64,000 bases of DNA from Actinomadura madurae (GTDB lineage Bacteria; Actinomycetota; Actinomycetes; Streptosporangiales; Streptosporangiaceae): NCBI RefSeq assembly GCF_900115095.1, contig NZ_FOVH01000004.1, forward strand, positions 104,127-168,126, read 5' to 3'. The notes below the pieces were generated by a model. That model was not told the origin of the DNA. It did not search any database and saw only the letters and a program-made list of their open reading frames with translations. Every line of letters starts with the position of its first letter. Position 1 is the first letter of the stretch. A program made the translations under genes and the position numbers. Of the stretch, positions 1 through 9,714 are shown one piece after another.

Positions 1-119
1 CCCGCGCAGTCACAAGGCCCGCGCAGTCACAAGGCCCGCGCAGTCACAAGGCCCGCGCAGTCACAAGGCCCGCGCAGTCACAAGGCCCGCGTAGTCACAC
101 GACCCGCGTACTACTAAGC
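1..119. repeat. 17-bp tandem repeat array (7 units)
   Basis: Five perfect copies of CCCGCGCAGTCACAAGG fill 1-85, followed by two diverged copies at 86-102 and 103-119. Weaker relatives of the same word (CCCGCGT.., CTCGCGCAGTCGCACAG) continue to about 205. The array runs into the window edge, so its full length is unknown. The rest of the gap up to 349, downstream of the polyprenyl synthase gene, shows no gene or clear terminator. Copies abut with no unique spacers, so this is a minisatellite, not a CRISPR. Confidence 0.95.
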
Positions 120-349
120 CCCCGCGATGTCGCGGCGCTCCTGATTGCGTGGCCCGCGTCCACAGGCGACGTGCCTCGCGCAGTCGCACAGCCCGCCTGG
201 TGACGTCGCCCAGGCAGCGATGTGGCGGGTGGAGCGACGCGCCCTGCACGATGGGCACCGGCCGCACAGTGGCGCGGGCCGTCTCGTGGCTGCCTGCGAA
301 GACACGGGCCTGCGCGATGGCGCGGCGCGCGTGGGGATGTGGCCGGGGG

Positions 350-1390
350 TTAGCCGGTTCGGGTTATTACGTAGTCGCAGAGGTTTGTGAGGGACTGGCG
401 GGCGGGGATTTCGGGGAGGGTGAGGAGTTCGGTGCGGGCGTCCTCGGCCCAGCGGCGGAGGTCGGCGCGGGCGCGGTCCATGGCGGGGTGGGCGCGCAGG
501 AGGGTGAGGGCCTCGGTGTGGAGGGCGTCGTCCGTGAGGTCCTGGGTGAGGAGCTCGCGGAGGCGGGCGTCGTCGGGGCCCGAGGAGATGCCCGCGAGGA
601 CGTGGTGCATCGGGAGGGTGCGGATGCCCTCGCGGAGGTCGGTGCCGGGGGTCTTGCCGGACTCCTCGGTCTCGGAGGCGATGTCGAGGATGTCGTCGGA
701 GAGCTGGAAGGCGATGCCGATCTTCTCGCAGGCCGAGGTGACGGTGTCGACGACGTGCGCGGGGGCGCCGGCGAGCAGGGCGCCGAACTGGCCGGAGACG
801 GCGATGAGGGACGCGGTCTTGTCGGCGACGACCTGCAGATAGTGCTTGAGGGGGTCGGCGTCGGGGGTGGGGCCGACGGTCTCCTGGATCTGGCCGCGGA
901 CGAGGCGGGCGAACGCGCGGGCCTGGATGCGGACGGCCTCGGGGCCGAGGTCGGCGAGCAGGTCGGATGCGCGGGCGAACAGGTAGTCGCCGGTGAGGAT
1001 CGCGACGGTGTTCGTCCAGCGGGAGTTGGCCGACTGCTGGCCGCGGCGGACGGTCGCCTCGTCCATGACGTCGTCGTGGTAGAGGGTGCCGAGGTGGGTG
1101 AGCTCGACGACGACGGCGGCGGGGACGACGCCCAGGGCGGACGGGTCGCCGAAGTGGGAGGCCAGCAGCACCAGCATCGGCCGGAACCGCTTGCCGCCCG
1201 CCTCGACGAGGTGCCGTGAGGCCTCGGTGAGCAGCGGGTCCTCGCCGCGCACGCACTCCTGGAGGAGGGTCTCGACGGCGGCCAGGCGCTCCTTGGCGTC
1301 GGCCGCGAGGGCGGCGTCGACGGGAAGCCCGAACGGGCCGGTCTCCTCGAAGGCCGGCCCGCCGGGCTTCTCAGCGGATGGGTTGCTCAC
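350..1390 (-). CDS. Polyprenyl diphosphate synthase (menaquinone side chain)
   Basis: A 346-residue trans-prenyltransferase. It shows both aspartate-rich metal-binding motifs of the family: the first as HDDVMDEAT around residue 105, the second as QLSDDILD around residue 230. These bind Mg2+ and the allylic diphosphate during chain elongation with isopentenyl diphosphate. It starts 10 bp after the nuoN stop on the same strand, so it is probably the last gene of the nuo transcript. With menG upstream, the context suggests it makes the long isoprenoid tail of menaquinone, the quinone reduced by complex I. Chain length cannot be read reliably from sequence. The family assignment is firm; the menaquinone role is inference from context. 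Confidence 0.93.
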   Translation of the reverse strand: MSNPSAEKPGGPAFEETGPFGLPVDAALAADAKERLAAVETLLQECVRGEDPLLTEASRHLVEAGGKRFRPMLVLLASHFGDPSALGVVPAAVVVELTHLGTLYHDDVMDEATVRRGQQSANSRWTNTVAILTGDYLFARASDLLADLGPEAVRIQARAFARLVRGQIQETVGPTPDADPLKHYLQVVADKTASLIAVSGQFGALLAGAPAHVVDTVTSACEKIGIAFQLSDDILDIASETEESGKTPGTDLREGIRTLPMHHVLAGISSGPDDARLRELLTQDLTDDALHTEALTLLRAHPAMDRARADLRRWAEDARTELLTLPEIPARQSLTNLCDYVITRTG

Positions 1391-1400
1391 CCAAGACTCC

Positions 1401-2990
1401 CTACCGGACGAACATGTGGGTCGTGGCGGTCCCCGCGAGGTCCAGGACGGGCTGCGGGATCACGCCGAGTACCACAGTAGCCGTCACGCCGAGGGCCACC
1501 GCGACCGCGGTCGCCGGGCCGGCCACCACGACCGGGCCCTCGGCGTCCGGCTCGCTGAAGAACATGACGACGATCACACGGACGTAGAAGAACGCGGCGA
1601 CGGCGGAGGAGACGACCGCGACGATCACCAGGGGCGTCGCGTCCCCTTCCACGGCCGCCTTGAACACCGCGAACTTGCCGGTGAACCCGCTGGTGAGCGG
1701 GATGCCGGCGAACGCCAGGAGGAAGAACGCGAACACGCCCGCAACGACCGGGGAGCGCTTGCCGAGGCCCGCCCAGCGGGACAGGTGCCCGGCCTCGCCG
1801 CCCGCGTCCCGGACCATCGTGACGACGGCGAACGCGCCGACCGAGGTGAAGCCGTAGGCGACCAGGTAGAACATGGTGCTGGACAGGCCGTCCGGGGAGC
1901 TGGCGATCACGCCCATGAGCAGGAAGCCCGCGTGCGCGACCGAGGAGTAGGCCAGCATCCGCTTGATGTCGGTCTGCGTGATCGCGATGATCGACCCGGC
2001 GACCATGGTGAGAATGGCCACACCCCACATGACGGGCTGCCAGTCCCAGCGCAGCGTCTCGAACGCGACGTAGTAGACGCGCAGGATCCCGCCGAACGCG
2101 GCGACGACGGTGCAGGACGCCATCAGCGCCGTGATCGGGGTGGGGGCGCCCTGGTAGACGTCCGGCTTCCACATGTGGAACGGGACGCCGCCGAGCTTGA
2201 ACAGCAGCCCGACCGACAGCAGCGCGACGCCCGCGAGGAGCATGGTCTCGCTGCCGGCGTCCTTGCCGATCTGCGCGGAGATGTCCGACAGCCGCACCGA
2301 CCCGGCGTACCCGTACAGCAGCGCGGCGCCGTAGAGGAAGAACGCCGAGGAGAACGCGCCGAGCAGGAAGTACTTCACCGCCGCCTCCTGGGAGAGGAGG
2401 CGCCGCCGGCGGGCGAGCCCGCACAGCAGGTACAGCGGCAGCGACATGACCTCCAGCGCCACGAACATCGTGAGGAGGTCGTTGGCGGCCGGGAACATCA
2501 TCATGCCGCCGACCGCGAACATCATCAGCGGGAACACCTCGGTCTGGGTGAACCCGGCCGCGGTGGTGCGCTGCTCGGCCTCGCTGCCGGGCAGGGCGGA
2601 CGCCTGCGCGGCGAAGTGCCCGCCGGCGGCGCGGCCGTCCCCCCGCTCGGCGATCAGCAGCGTGCTGACCAGCGCCAGCACCAGGATGGTGCCCTGGATG
2701 AACAGGGTGGGGCCGTCCACGCCGAGCGCGCCCTCGGCGGCGACGTGGTGCGGGTCGTCGCGCCACGCCAGGAGGATCGTCCAGACGAACCCGCCGGCGA
2801 GGCCGAGGAACGCGACCGGCACCTGCGTCCAGTACCGGCCCCTCCGGCCGACGAACGCCTCGACGAGCACGCCCACGACGGCGGCGCCGAGGACCAGCAG
2901 CAGCGGGCCGATCTGCCCGTACTCGATGTGCGGCGCGGGGATGTCACCCCCTTGGGCGAGGACGCCGCTCACCTGACTGGTGGTGCTCAT
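1401..2990 (-). CDS. nuoN: NADH-quinone oxidoreductase subunit N
   Basis: A 529-residue antiporter-like membrane subunit of respiratory complex I, in the cytoplasmic membrane, where it forms part of the proton-translocating arm. The sequence is almost entirely hydrophobic helices and contains the conserved family stretch LAYSSVAHAGFLLMG and a lysine-bearing segment GVPFHMWKPDVYQGAPTP. Its ATG overlaps the nuoM stop by ATGA, implying translational coupling. The N-terminal 20 residues are hydrophilic compared with many homologues, a common actinobacterial form. It is the last nuo gene and is followed closely by the polyprenyl synthase. Confidence 0.97.
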   Translation of the reverse strand: MSTTSQVSGVLAQGGDIPAPHIEYGQIGPLLLVLGAAVVGVLVEAFVGRRGRYWTQVPVAFLGLAGGFVWTILLAWRDDPHHVAAEGALGVDGPTLFIQGTILVLALVSTLLIAERGDGRAAGGHFAAQASALPGSEAEQRTTAAGFTQTEVFPLMMFAVGGMMMFPAANDLLTMFVALEVMSLPLYLLCGLARRRRLLSQEAAVKYFLLGAFSSAFFLYGAALLYGYAGSVRLSDISAQIGKDAGSETMLLAGVALLSVGLLFKLGGVPFHMWKPDVYQGAPTPITALMASCTVVAAFGGILRVYYVAFETLRWDWQPVMWGVAILTMVAGSIIAITQTDIKRMLAYSSVAHAGFLLMGVIASSPDGLSSTMFYLVAYGFTSVGAFAVVTMVRDAGGEAGHLSRWAGLGKRSPVVAGVFAFFLLAFAGIPLTSGFTGKFAVFKAAVEGDATPLVIVAVVSSAVAAFFYVRVIVVMFFSEPDAEGPVVVAGPATAVAVALGVTATVVLGVIPQPVLDLAGTATTHMFVR

Positions 2991-4567
2991 GGACGGGCTC
3001 CGTTCTCGGCGACGTTACCGGTGATGTCCGGCGCCGGATCGCGCTTGTCGACGCGGGCCAGCGTGTGGTCCACGGACGGGTTGATCACGTGCAGCACCGG
3101 CTGCGGGAAGAGGCCCATCGCGACGATGATCGCGATGATCGGGGCGATCGCCCACTTCTCCCGGGCGGACAGGTCCTTCATGCCCTCGACCGCGGGCGCC
3201 TTCGGGCCGCCCATGGTCCGCTGGTACATCCACAGGATGTAGATGGCGGCGAGCACGACGCCGCTGACCGCGAGGACCGCCGCCCACCGGTGGGTGCTGA
3301 ACGTGCCGACGATGACGAGGAACTCCGACACGAAGGTGGACAGGCCCGGCAGCGACAGCCCGGACAGGCCGGCGATCAGGAACGTCCCGGCGAGCACGGG
3401 CGCCGCCTTCTGCACGCCGCCGTAGTCGGCGATCCGCGCCGACTTCCGCCGGACGATGAGGAAGCCGACGATGAGGAACAGCGCGCCGGTGGAGAACCCG
3501 TGGTTCACCATGTAGAGCGCGGCGCCGGACTGGCCCTGCGACGTCATCGCGAAGATGCCGAGGACGATGAAGCCGAAGTGCGACACCGACGTGTAGGCGA
3601 TGAGGCGCTTCATGTCGACCTGGCCGATCGCGAGGATCGCGCCGTAGATGATGCTCAGCACCGCGAACGCGAGGACGACCGGGGTGGCCCACTTCGCGGC
3701 GCCGGGGAACAGCTCCAGGCAGAACCGGAGCATGCCGTACGTGCCGACCTTGTCCAGGACGCCGACGATCAGCACCAGCGCGCCGGTCGGGGACTGCTGC
3801 GCCGCGTCCGGCAGCCAGGTGTGCACCGGCACCATCGGCGCCTTGATCGCGAACGCGACGAAGAAGCCGAGGAACAGCCACTTGGCCGTCGTCGGGTCGA
3901 TGTTCATCGTCGACAGCTCGTCGAACATGAACGTGCCGTGCCCGAGGCCGCCCTCGTCGACGGACTTCGCCGACAGCGGGTACAGCCAGATGACGGCGAC
4001 GAGCATCAGCAGGCCGCCGAACAGCGAGTACAGCAGGAACTTGACCGCCGCGTAGGAGCGCTGGGCGCCGCCGTAGTACCCGATGATGAAGTACACCGGG
4101 ATGAGCATCGCCTCGAAGAAGACGTAGAAGAGGAACACGTCGGTCGCCGCGAAGACGCCGATCATGGCCGCTTCCAGCGACAGCAGCAGCGCGAAGTAGG
4201 TCTTCAGCGACCGCTTCGCGGGGACGTCCACCCCGCCGGACCGGTCGGCCTCGCTCCAGGACGCCAGCATGACCAGCGGGACGAGGATCACCGACAGCAG
4301 GATCATCACCAGCGCGACGCCGTCGACGCCGACCGCCCAGTGGACCCCGAACTCCTTGATCCACCAGTACTTCTCGGTGAACTGGAACCGGTCGCCGCCC
4401 GCGTCGAAGCCCGCCGCCATGACGCCGGCGAGGGCGGCGACGACGAGGGAGACGCCGAGCGCGAACTGCTTGACCAGCGCCTCCCGCTCGCGCGGGATGA
4501 CGCTGAGCAGCACCGCGCCGGCGAGTGGCAGCGCGATGAGGACGCTCAGCCAGGGAAAGTCGCTCAT
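2987..4567 (-). CDS. nuoM: NADH-quinone oxidoreductase subunit M
   Basis: A 526-residue antiporter-like proton-pumping subunit of complex I. The start is placed at the ATG (4565-4567) giving [18 protein letters not shown], because it overlaps the nuoL stop by ATGA; a longer open frame upstream is only antisense-like read-through of nuoL. Hallmarks are [19 protein letters not shown] and [18 protein letters not shown], typical of NuoM/Mrp-type antiporters, with the conserved lysine helix. The 3' end overlaps nuoN by four bases. About fourteen hydrophobic segments are visible. Confidence 0.97.
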   Translation of the reverse strand: MSDFPWLSVLIALPLAGAVLLSVIPREREALVKQFALGVSLVVAALAGVMAAGFDAGGDRFQFTEKYWWIKEFGVHWAVGVDGVALVMILLSVILVPLVMLASWSEADRSGGVDVPAKRSLKTYFALLLSLEAAMIGVFAATDVFLFYVFFEAMLIPVYFIIGYYGGAQRSYAAVKFLLYSLFGGLLMLVAVIWLYPLSAKSVDEGGLGHGTFMFDELSTMNIDPTTAKWLFLGFFVAFAIKAPMVPVHTWLPDAAQQSPTGALVLIVGVLDKVGTYGMLRFCLELFPGAAKWATPVVLAFAVLSIIYGAILAIGQVDMKRLIAYTSVSHFGFIVLGIFAMTSQGQSGAALYMVNHGFSTGALFLIVGFLIVRRKSARIADYGGVQKAAPVLAGTFLIAGLSGLSLPGLSTFVSEFLVIVGTFSTHRWAAVLAVSGVVLAAIYILWMYQRTMGGPKAPAVEGMKDLSAREKWAIAPIIAIIVAMGLFPQPVLHVINPSVDHTLARVDKRDPAPDITGNVAENGARP

Positions 4568-6480
4568 GACACGTTCACCACCAGGAGCGCCGCCACCACG
4601 AGGGCGGCGCCGCCGAGCATCGACAGGGCATAGGAGCGGGCGAAGCCGGTCTGGACGCGCCGGAGCCGGCCGGAGCTGCCGCCGACCCCGGCGGCCGTGC
4701 CGTTCACGGCGCCGTCGACGCCGCGCCCGTCGAACCAGACCGCGAGCCGGGTCAGCCACTGGCCGGGGCGCATCAGCAGCGACTCGTTGAGCGCGTCGCC
4801 GTAGAGGTCCTTGCGGGCCGCGACGGTGACGAAGGACCCCTTGGGCGCCTCGCGCGGCACCTTCCGGCTCCCGTACTGCACCCAGGCGATCCCCGCGCCG
4901 ACGATCATCAGCACGAAGGTGGCGATGCCCGGGGCGGCGAGCGGCTGGAACTCGTGCTCGTGCTCGGGCGCGCCGACGACCGGTTCGAGGAAGTGGGCGA
5001 ACGGGCCGAGGACGAGGTAGCCGCCCGCGAAGACGGACCCGAGGGCCAGCAGGATCAGCGGCCACGTCATGACGGCCGGCGACTCGTGCGGGTGGACGTC
5101 GTCCTCCCAGCGCTTCTCACCGAAGAACGTCATGAACATGACGCGCGACATGTAGTACGCGGTGATGCCGGCGCCGACGAGCGCGCACGAGCCGAGGATC
5201 ATCCCGGACGTGCCGCCCTTGTCGTAGGCGGCCTCGATGATGCCGTCCTTGGTGAACCAGCCGGACAGGCCGGGGAACCCGATGATGGCGAGGTACCCGA
5301 GCCCGAACGTCGCGTAGGTGATCGCCATCACCGAGCGGAGCGCGCCGTAGTGGCGCATGTTCACGTCGTCCTTCATGCCGTGCATGACCGAGCCGGCGCC
5401 GAGGAACAGGCCCGCCTTGAAGAAGCCGTGCGCGATGAGGTGCGCGATGGCGAAGACGTAGCCGGGCTTGCCGAGGCCCGCGGCGAGGTGCATGTAGCCG
5501 ATCTGCGACATCGTCGACCCGGCGAGGGCCTTCTTGATGTCGTCCTTGCCGCACCCGATGATCGCACCGGCGAGCAGCGTGGCCGCGCCGACGATCGTCA
5601 CCACGAGCTGCGCGGTGTCGGACATCTCGAAGATCGGCCCGGACCGGACGATGAGGTACACGCCCGCGGTCACCATCGTCGCCGCGTGGATGAGGGCCGA
5701 CACCGGGGTCGGGCCCTCCATCGCGTCCAGCAGCCAGGACTGCAGCGGGAGCTGCGCCGACTTGCCGCAGGCACCGAGCAGGAGCAGCAGCCCGATCGCG
5801 GTGGCGGTGCCGGTGCCGAGCTGGGACGCGAGGCCCGCGTGCTCGGCGCCGGTGCCGAGGACCGGCCCGAAGTCGATGGTGCCGAAGGTGGCGAAGATCA
5901 GCGCGATCGCGATGATCAGCCCCATGTCGCCGACGCGGTTGACGACGAACGCCTTCTTCGCCGCGGTCGCCGCGGTCGGCTTGTGCTGCCAGAACCCGAT
6001 GAGCAGGTACGAGGCGAGGCCGACGCCCTCCCAGCCGAGGAACAGGATCAGGAAGTTGTTCCCCAGCACGAGCAGCAGCATCGCCGCGACGAACAGGTTC
6101 AGGTAGGCGAAGAACCGCCGCCGGTCGGGGTCGTCGGCCATGTAGCCGATCGAGTAGATGTGGATGAGCGAGCCCACCCCGGTGATCAACAGCACGAAGC
6201 TGATGGACAGCGGGTCCACCAGCAGGTCCATGCCGATCTTGAACGTGCCGACGTCGATGAAGTCCCACAGGTGCAGGGTGCGGCGCCGCTCCTCGGCGTC
6301 GTACCCGATCATCTGCGCGAACATCGCGACGCCGACCGCGAACGACGCGACCGACATCGCGGCGCCGAGCAGGTGGCCCCACTTGTCGGTGCGCCTCCCT
6401 CCCAGCAGGAGGATCGCGGCGCCCGCGAGCGGGAGCGCGATGAGGAGCCAGGACGCGGCCTGGACGCCTTCCGCTTTCAT
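4564..6480 (-). CDS. nuoL: NADH-quinone oxidoreductase subunit L
   Basis: A 638-residue membrane subunit at the distal end of the complex I proton arm, with the amphipathic piston helix expected at the C-terminus. Family motifs include [33 protein letters not shown] and the channel segment [14 protein letters not shown]. The length is normal for actinobacterial NuoL. Its stop overlaps the nuoM start (ATGA); nuoK lies 10 bp upstream. The C-terminus ends in a hydrophobic helix ([17 protein letters not shown]). Confidence 0.97.
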   Translation of the reverse strand: MKAEGVQAASWLLIALPLAGAAILLLGGRRTDKWGHLLGAAMSVASFAVGVAMFAQMIGYDAEERRRTLHLWDFIDVGTFKIGMDLLVDPLSISFVLLITGVGSLIHIYSIGYMADDPDRRRFFAYLNLFVAAMLLLVLGNNFLILFLGWEGVGLASYLLIGFWQHKPTAATAAKKAFVVNRVGDMGLIIAIALIFATFGTIDFGPVLGTGAEHAGLASQLGTGTATAIGLLLLLGACGKSAQLPLQSWLLDAMEGPTPVSALIHAATMVTAGVYLIVRSGPIFEMSDTAQLVVTIVGAATLLAGAIIGCGKDDIKKALAGSTMSQIGYMHLAAGLGKPGYVFAIAHLIAHGFFKAGLFLGAGSVMHGMKDDVNMRHYGALRSVMAITYATFGLGYLAIIGFPGLSGWFTKDGIIEAAYDKGGTSGMILGSCALVGAGITAYYMSRVMFMTFFGEKRWEDDVHPHESPAVMTWPLILLALGSVFAGGYLVLGPFAHFLEPVVGAPEHEHEFQPLAAPGIATFVLMIVGAGIAWVQYGSRKVPREAPKGSFVTVAARKDLYGDALNESLLMRPGQWLTRLAVWFDGRGVDGAVNGTAAGVGGSSGRLRRVQTGFARSYALSMLGGAALVVAALLVVNVS

Positions 6481-6490
6481 CCCAGGCCTC

Positions 6491-6790
6491 TCAGTACTTC
6501 AGCAGGTTCGCGTCGTCGACCGACGAGGACCTGCGGGTCCGGAAGATGGTCATGATGATCGCCAGGCCCACCACGACCTCCGCCGCGGCCACCACCATCA
6601 CGAAGAACGCGATGATCTGGCCGTCCAGGTTGCCGTGCATGCGGGAGAACGAGACGAACGCGAGGTTCGTCGCGTTCAGCATGAGCTCGACGCACATGAA
6701 CACCACGATCGCGTTGCGCCGCACGAGGACGCCGAGCGCTCCGATGGTGAACAGGATCGCCGAGAGCGCCAGGTAGTGCCCCGGACTCAT
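6491..6790 (-). CDS. nuoK: NADH-quinone oxidoreductase subunit K
   Basis: A 99-residue, three-helix membrane subunit of complex I. It carries the conserved glutamate-bearing helix in [18 protein letters not shown], which takes part in the proton-transfer path of the membrane arm. Length and order (between nuoJ and nuoL) are canonical. The ATG overlaps the nuoJ stop as ATGA. The C-terminal tail [16 protein letters not shown] is hydrophilic and cytoplasmic by prediction. Confidence 0.97.
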   Translation of the reverse strand: MSPGHYLALSAILFTIGALGVLVRRNAIVVFMCVELMLNATNLAFVSFSRMHGNLDGQIIAFFVMVVAAAEVVVGLAIIMTIFRTRRSSSVDDANLLKY

Positions 6791-7707
6791 TGACCAGCCT
6801 CGCCTTCACTCGCGCCGCCGCCCGCGGCCGGCGACCCCGACTTGACCGAGCGCGACTCGGCGTCGGCGTCCTCGGCCTCTTCGGTGGCCGCCTTGACCGC
6901 GGCCACGTCCCGTTCGAGGGCCTCCTCCTCGGTGCCGCCGAACAGGTCGGCGTGCCGCTCCGCGGTGTCGGTGCGGGCGGCGATGACCGGGTTGACCGAC
7001 AGCTCCGACGGCGTCCCGTCCGGCAGCAGCGCCGGCATGTCGACGGCGTTGTGCCGGGCGTAGGTGCCGGGGCCGGGTAGCGGGCCCGGGTGGTCGCCGG
7101 ACAGGAACCGCGCCTTGGACAGGTCCCGCTGCGTCGCCTTCGGCTCGGTGCGCTCCCGGTGCGCCAGCACCATCGCGCCGAGCGCCGCGGTGATCAGCAG
7201 GGCGCTGGTCGCCTCGAACGCGAACACGTACTTGGAGAACAGCAGCCGGGCCAGGCCGACCACGTTGCCCTCGGCGTTGGCCTGGTTCAGGCCGGCCGAG
7301 TCGCCGAGCGCGGCGTTGCCGAGCCCGACCGTCAGCAGGACGATGAAGCCGACCGCGGCGATCACCGCCCAGAAGCGCTGGCCCCGGATCGTCTCCACCA
7401 GGGAGTCGGTGGAACTGACCCCGACGAGCATCAGCACGAACAGGAACAGCATCAGCACCGCGCCGGTGTAGACGATCACCTGCACGAACGCCAGGAACGG
7501 CGCGTTCTGGATCGCGTACAGCGCGGCGAGGCAGAGCATCACGGTCGCGAGCAGCAGCGCCGAGTGCACCGCCTTCCGCATGAGGATCATGCCGAGCGCG
7601 GCGAGGACCGACACGACGGCGAGCAGCCAGAAGAAGAACGGCTCGCCCGACTGCTTGTCGGCGACGTCGGCCGCGAGGACGTGCGCGCCAGCCAGGGACG
7701 GCGTCAT
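6787..7707 (-). CDS. nuoJ: NADH-quinone oxidoreductase subunit J, with acidic tail
   Basis: A 306-residue membrane subunit. The first ~170 residues carry the five helices of NuoJ, including [20 protein letters not shown], the helix with the pi-bulge seen in complex I structures. The remaining ~130 residues form a hydrophilic, acidic tail ([24 protein letters not shown]), longer than in enterobacterial NuoJ but usual for actinobacteria. It overlaps nuoI upstream and nuoK downstream by ATGA. The role of the tail is unknown. Confidence 0.95.
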   Translation of the reverse strand: MTPSLAGAHVLAADVADKQSGEPFFFWLLAVVSVLAALGMILMRKAVHSALLLATVMLCLAALYAIQNAPFLAFVQVIVYTGAVLMLFLFVLMLVGVSSTDSLVETIRGQRFWAVIAAVGFIVLLTVGLGNAALGDSAGLNQANAEGNVVGLARLLFSKYVFAFEATSALLITAALGAMVLAHRERTEPKATQRDLSKARFLSGDHPGPLPGPGTYARHNAVDMPALLPDGTPSELSVNPVIAARTDTAERHADLFGGTEEEALERDVAAVKAATEEAEDADAESRSVKSGSPAAGGGASEGEAGQ

Positions 7708-8366
7708 TTCCGCTCACCGCCCTTGCGCGCCTTCTCCCGCTTGACGGCCTGGTCGACGCTGGCGCGCCCGCCGCCCTCAGAGGGAACGTTCGGAGCCGAA
7801 GGCGCTCCGGGGGGCGTGGGGGGTCGTCCCCCCTCGGGAGAAACGTGCGCGTCTTCGGACTGGAGGCCGAGGCGGTAGTAGTCCTCCTCGGTGTCGCCGA
7901 GCCGCATCTCGTGCGGCGGCGCCTCCATGCCCTCGCGCAGCGGCGCCAGCAGCATCTCCTTGGTGTAGATGAGGCTCTCGCGGCTGTCGTCGGCGAGCTC
8001 GTACTCGTTGGTCATCGTCAGCGCCCGGGTGGGGCACGCCTCGATGCAGAGCCCGCACAGGATGCACCGCAGATAGTTGATCTGGTAGGTGCGGCCGTAC
8101 CGCTCGCCGGGCGAGTACCGCTCGTCCGCGGTGTTGTCGGCGCCCTCGACGAAGATCGCGTCAGCGGGGCACGCCCACGCGCACAGCTCGCAGCCGATGC
8201 ACTTCTCCAGGCCGTCCGGCCACCGGTTGAGCTGGTGGCGGCCGTGGAAGCGCGGCGCCGTCGGCTTCTTCACCTCGGGGTACTGAACGGTCTCGCTCTT
8301 CATGAACATCTGGTGGAACGAGACCCCGAACCCCTTGACCGGGTTCAGGAAATCAGTGAGTCCCAC
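7704..8366 (-). CDS. nuoI: NADH-quinone oxidoreductase subunit I (2x[4Fe-4S])
   Basis: A 220-residue iron-sulfur subunit that passes electrons through clusters N6a and N6b toward the quinone site. Both ferredoxin motifs are intact: [12 protein letters not shown] and [12 protein letters not shown]. The GTG start is set by a near-perfect Shine-Dalgarno GAGGAGGT five bases upstream. The gene overlaps the end of nuoH by 14 bp and nuoJ by four. The last ~55 residues are a low-complexity proline/glycine/lysine tail, partly encoded by a palindromic 27-bp element that recurs upstream of nuoC, so this tail looks like an insertion tolerated at the C-terminus. Confidence 0.96.
   Translation of the reverse strand: MGLTDFLNPVKGFGVSFHQMFMKSETVQYPEVKKPTAPRFHGRHQLNRWPDGLEKCIGCELCAWACPADAIFVEGADNTADERYSPGERYGRTYQINYLRCILCGLCIEACPTRALTMTNEYELADDSRESLIYTKEMLLAPLREGMEAPPHEMRLGDTEEDYYRLGLQSEDAHVSPEGGRPPTPPGAPSAPNVPSEGGGRASVDQAVKREKARKGGERK
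7807..7833 (+). repeat. 27-bp palindromic element inside nuoI tail
   Basis: The plus strand reads CCGGGGGG, then CG, then TGGGGGGTCGTCCCCCC. The last part is a perfect hairpin with a six-base stem and a TCGT loop. The same 27-mer, with two differences, lies on the minus strand at 16473-16499 just upstream of nuoC. Here it is translated as part of the nuoI C-terminal tail. Confidence 0.8.
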
Positions 8367-9714
8367 TGGTGACCTCCTCGGGAGGGTTTTCGATCGTGGC
8401 CTGCCCGCGCGGCTCCCGGGCGCGGCCGTGGTAGTGGGGCGCGTCCATCGGCGGCACGGGGAACCCGCCCGCGGCCGGGTCGGTCCGCGTCCCCGCCGCG
8501 GCGCCCGGGACGATCTCCTTGTCGTCCTCGCCGCGGAACATCTCCCAGATCACCGTGGCGACCAGCACGACCGCGGCGGCCACGGCGGCGACGATGACGA
8601 TCTGCCGCATGTCGTAGCCGTCGTTGCGCAGCGCGCGGATGGTCGCGACCAGCAGGATCCAGCCGAGCGAGAAGGGCATCAGCACCTTCCAGCCGAGCTT
8701 CATCAGCTGGTCGTAGCGGACGCGCGGCAGCGTGCCGCGCAGCCAGATGAAGAAGAAGATGAACACGAAGATCTTGACCAGGAACCACAGCACCGGCCAC
8801 CAGCCGGAGTTGGCGCCGGCCCAGACCGTGGAGATCGGCGCGGGAGCGCGCCAGCCGCCGAGGAACATCGTGGTGGCGAGCGCCGACAGCGTCGCGAGGT
8901 TGATGTACTCCGCGAGGAAGAACATCGCGAACTTCAGCGACGAGTACTCGGTGTGGAAGCCGCCGACCAGCTCGCCCTCGCCCTCGGGCAGGTCGAACGG
9001 GATGCGGTTCGACTCGCCCATCATCGTGATCACGTACACGACGAAGGACGGCGCGAGCAGCACCACGAACCACTTGTCCTGCTGCGCCGCGACGATCTGC
9101 GAGGTGGACATCGAGCCCGCGAACATGAACACCGCGACGAACGACAGGCCCATGGCGATCTCGTAGGAGATCATCTGCGCGGACGAGCGGAGCCCGCCGA
9201 GCAACGAGTACGGCGACATCGACGACCAGCCGGCCAGCACGATGCCGTAGATCGCCATCGACGACATCGCGAGGACGAGCAGCACCGCGACCGGAAGGTC
9301 GGTGCCCTGCAACGCCGTCTCGTGCCCGAAGACCGACACGCGCGGCCCGAACGGGATGATGATGAACGAGATGAACGCCGGGACGGCCGCCATCACCGGC
9401 GCGAGGATGAACACGATCTTGTCCACCTGGCGGGGGACGATGTCCTCCTTCAGCGCCAGCTTGACGCCGTCGGCGAGGCCCTGCAGCAGGCCGAAGGGCC
9501 CGGCGCGGTTCGGGCCGACGCGCAGCTGCATCCGGCCGATGATCCGCCGCTCGATCCACATCGTCATCAGCACGGTCACGACGAGGAACACGAAGATGGC
9601 GAGGACCTTGCCGCCGATCAGCCACCACGGGTCGGTGCCGAAGCCCTCCAGCGCGGGGTCGGCCGCGGGCGCGGCCAGGGGCCCGGCCGGGACGGCGGCG
9701 GGGAGCGGGCTCAT
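8353..9714 (-). CDS. nuoH: NADH-quinone oxidoreductase subunit H
   Basis: A 453-residue membrane subunit that forms much of the quinone-binding chamber at the junction of the hydrophilic and membrane arms. The start at [11 protein letters not shown] overlaps the nuoG stop (ATGA); the longer upstream frame is not coding. Conserved blocks: [20 protein letters not shown], the acidic loop [19 protein letters not shown], and FFLAEYINL. About eight transmembrane helices are present. The last ~70 residues are a hydrophilic extension ([20 protein letters not shown]) beyond the family core, as in other actinobacteria. Confidence 0.96.
   Translation of the reverse strand: MSPLPAAVPAGPLAAPAADPALEGFGTDPWWLIGGKVLAIFVFLVVTVLMTMWIERRIIGRMQLRVGPNRAGPFGLLQGLADGVKLALKEDIVPRQVDKIVFILAPVMAAVPAFISFIIIPFGPRVSVFGHETALQGTDLPVAVLLVLAMSSMAIYGIVLAGWSSMSPYSLLGGLRSSAQMISYEIAMGLSFVAVFMFAGSMSTSQIVAAQQDKWFVVLLAPSFVVYVITMMGESNRIPFDLPEGEGELVGGFHTEYSSLKFAMFFLAEYINLATLSALATTMFLGGWRAPAPISTVWAGANSGWWPVLWFLVKIFVFIFFFIWLRGTLPRVRYDQLMKLGWKVLMPFSLGWILLVATIRALRNDGYDMRQIVIVAAVAAAVVLVATVIWEMFRGEDDKEIVPGAAAGTRTDPAAGGFPVPPMDAPHYHGRAREPRGQATIENPPEEVTSGTH

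Noticed and set aside
1..119. CRISPR-like array of short direct repeats
   Set aside because: Units abut with no unique spacers, the unit is only 17 bp, and no cas gene is present.
1086..3242. 718-codon plus-strand ORF
   Set aside because: Antisense to nuoN and the prenyl synthase. Its Arg/Asp/His-rich composition is the usual GC-bias shadow; the minus strand carries conserved families.
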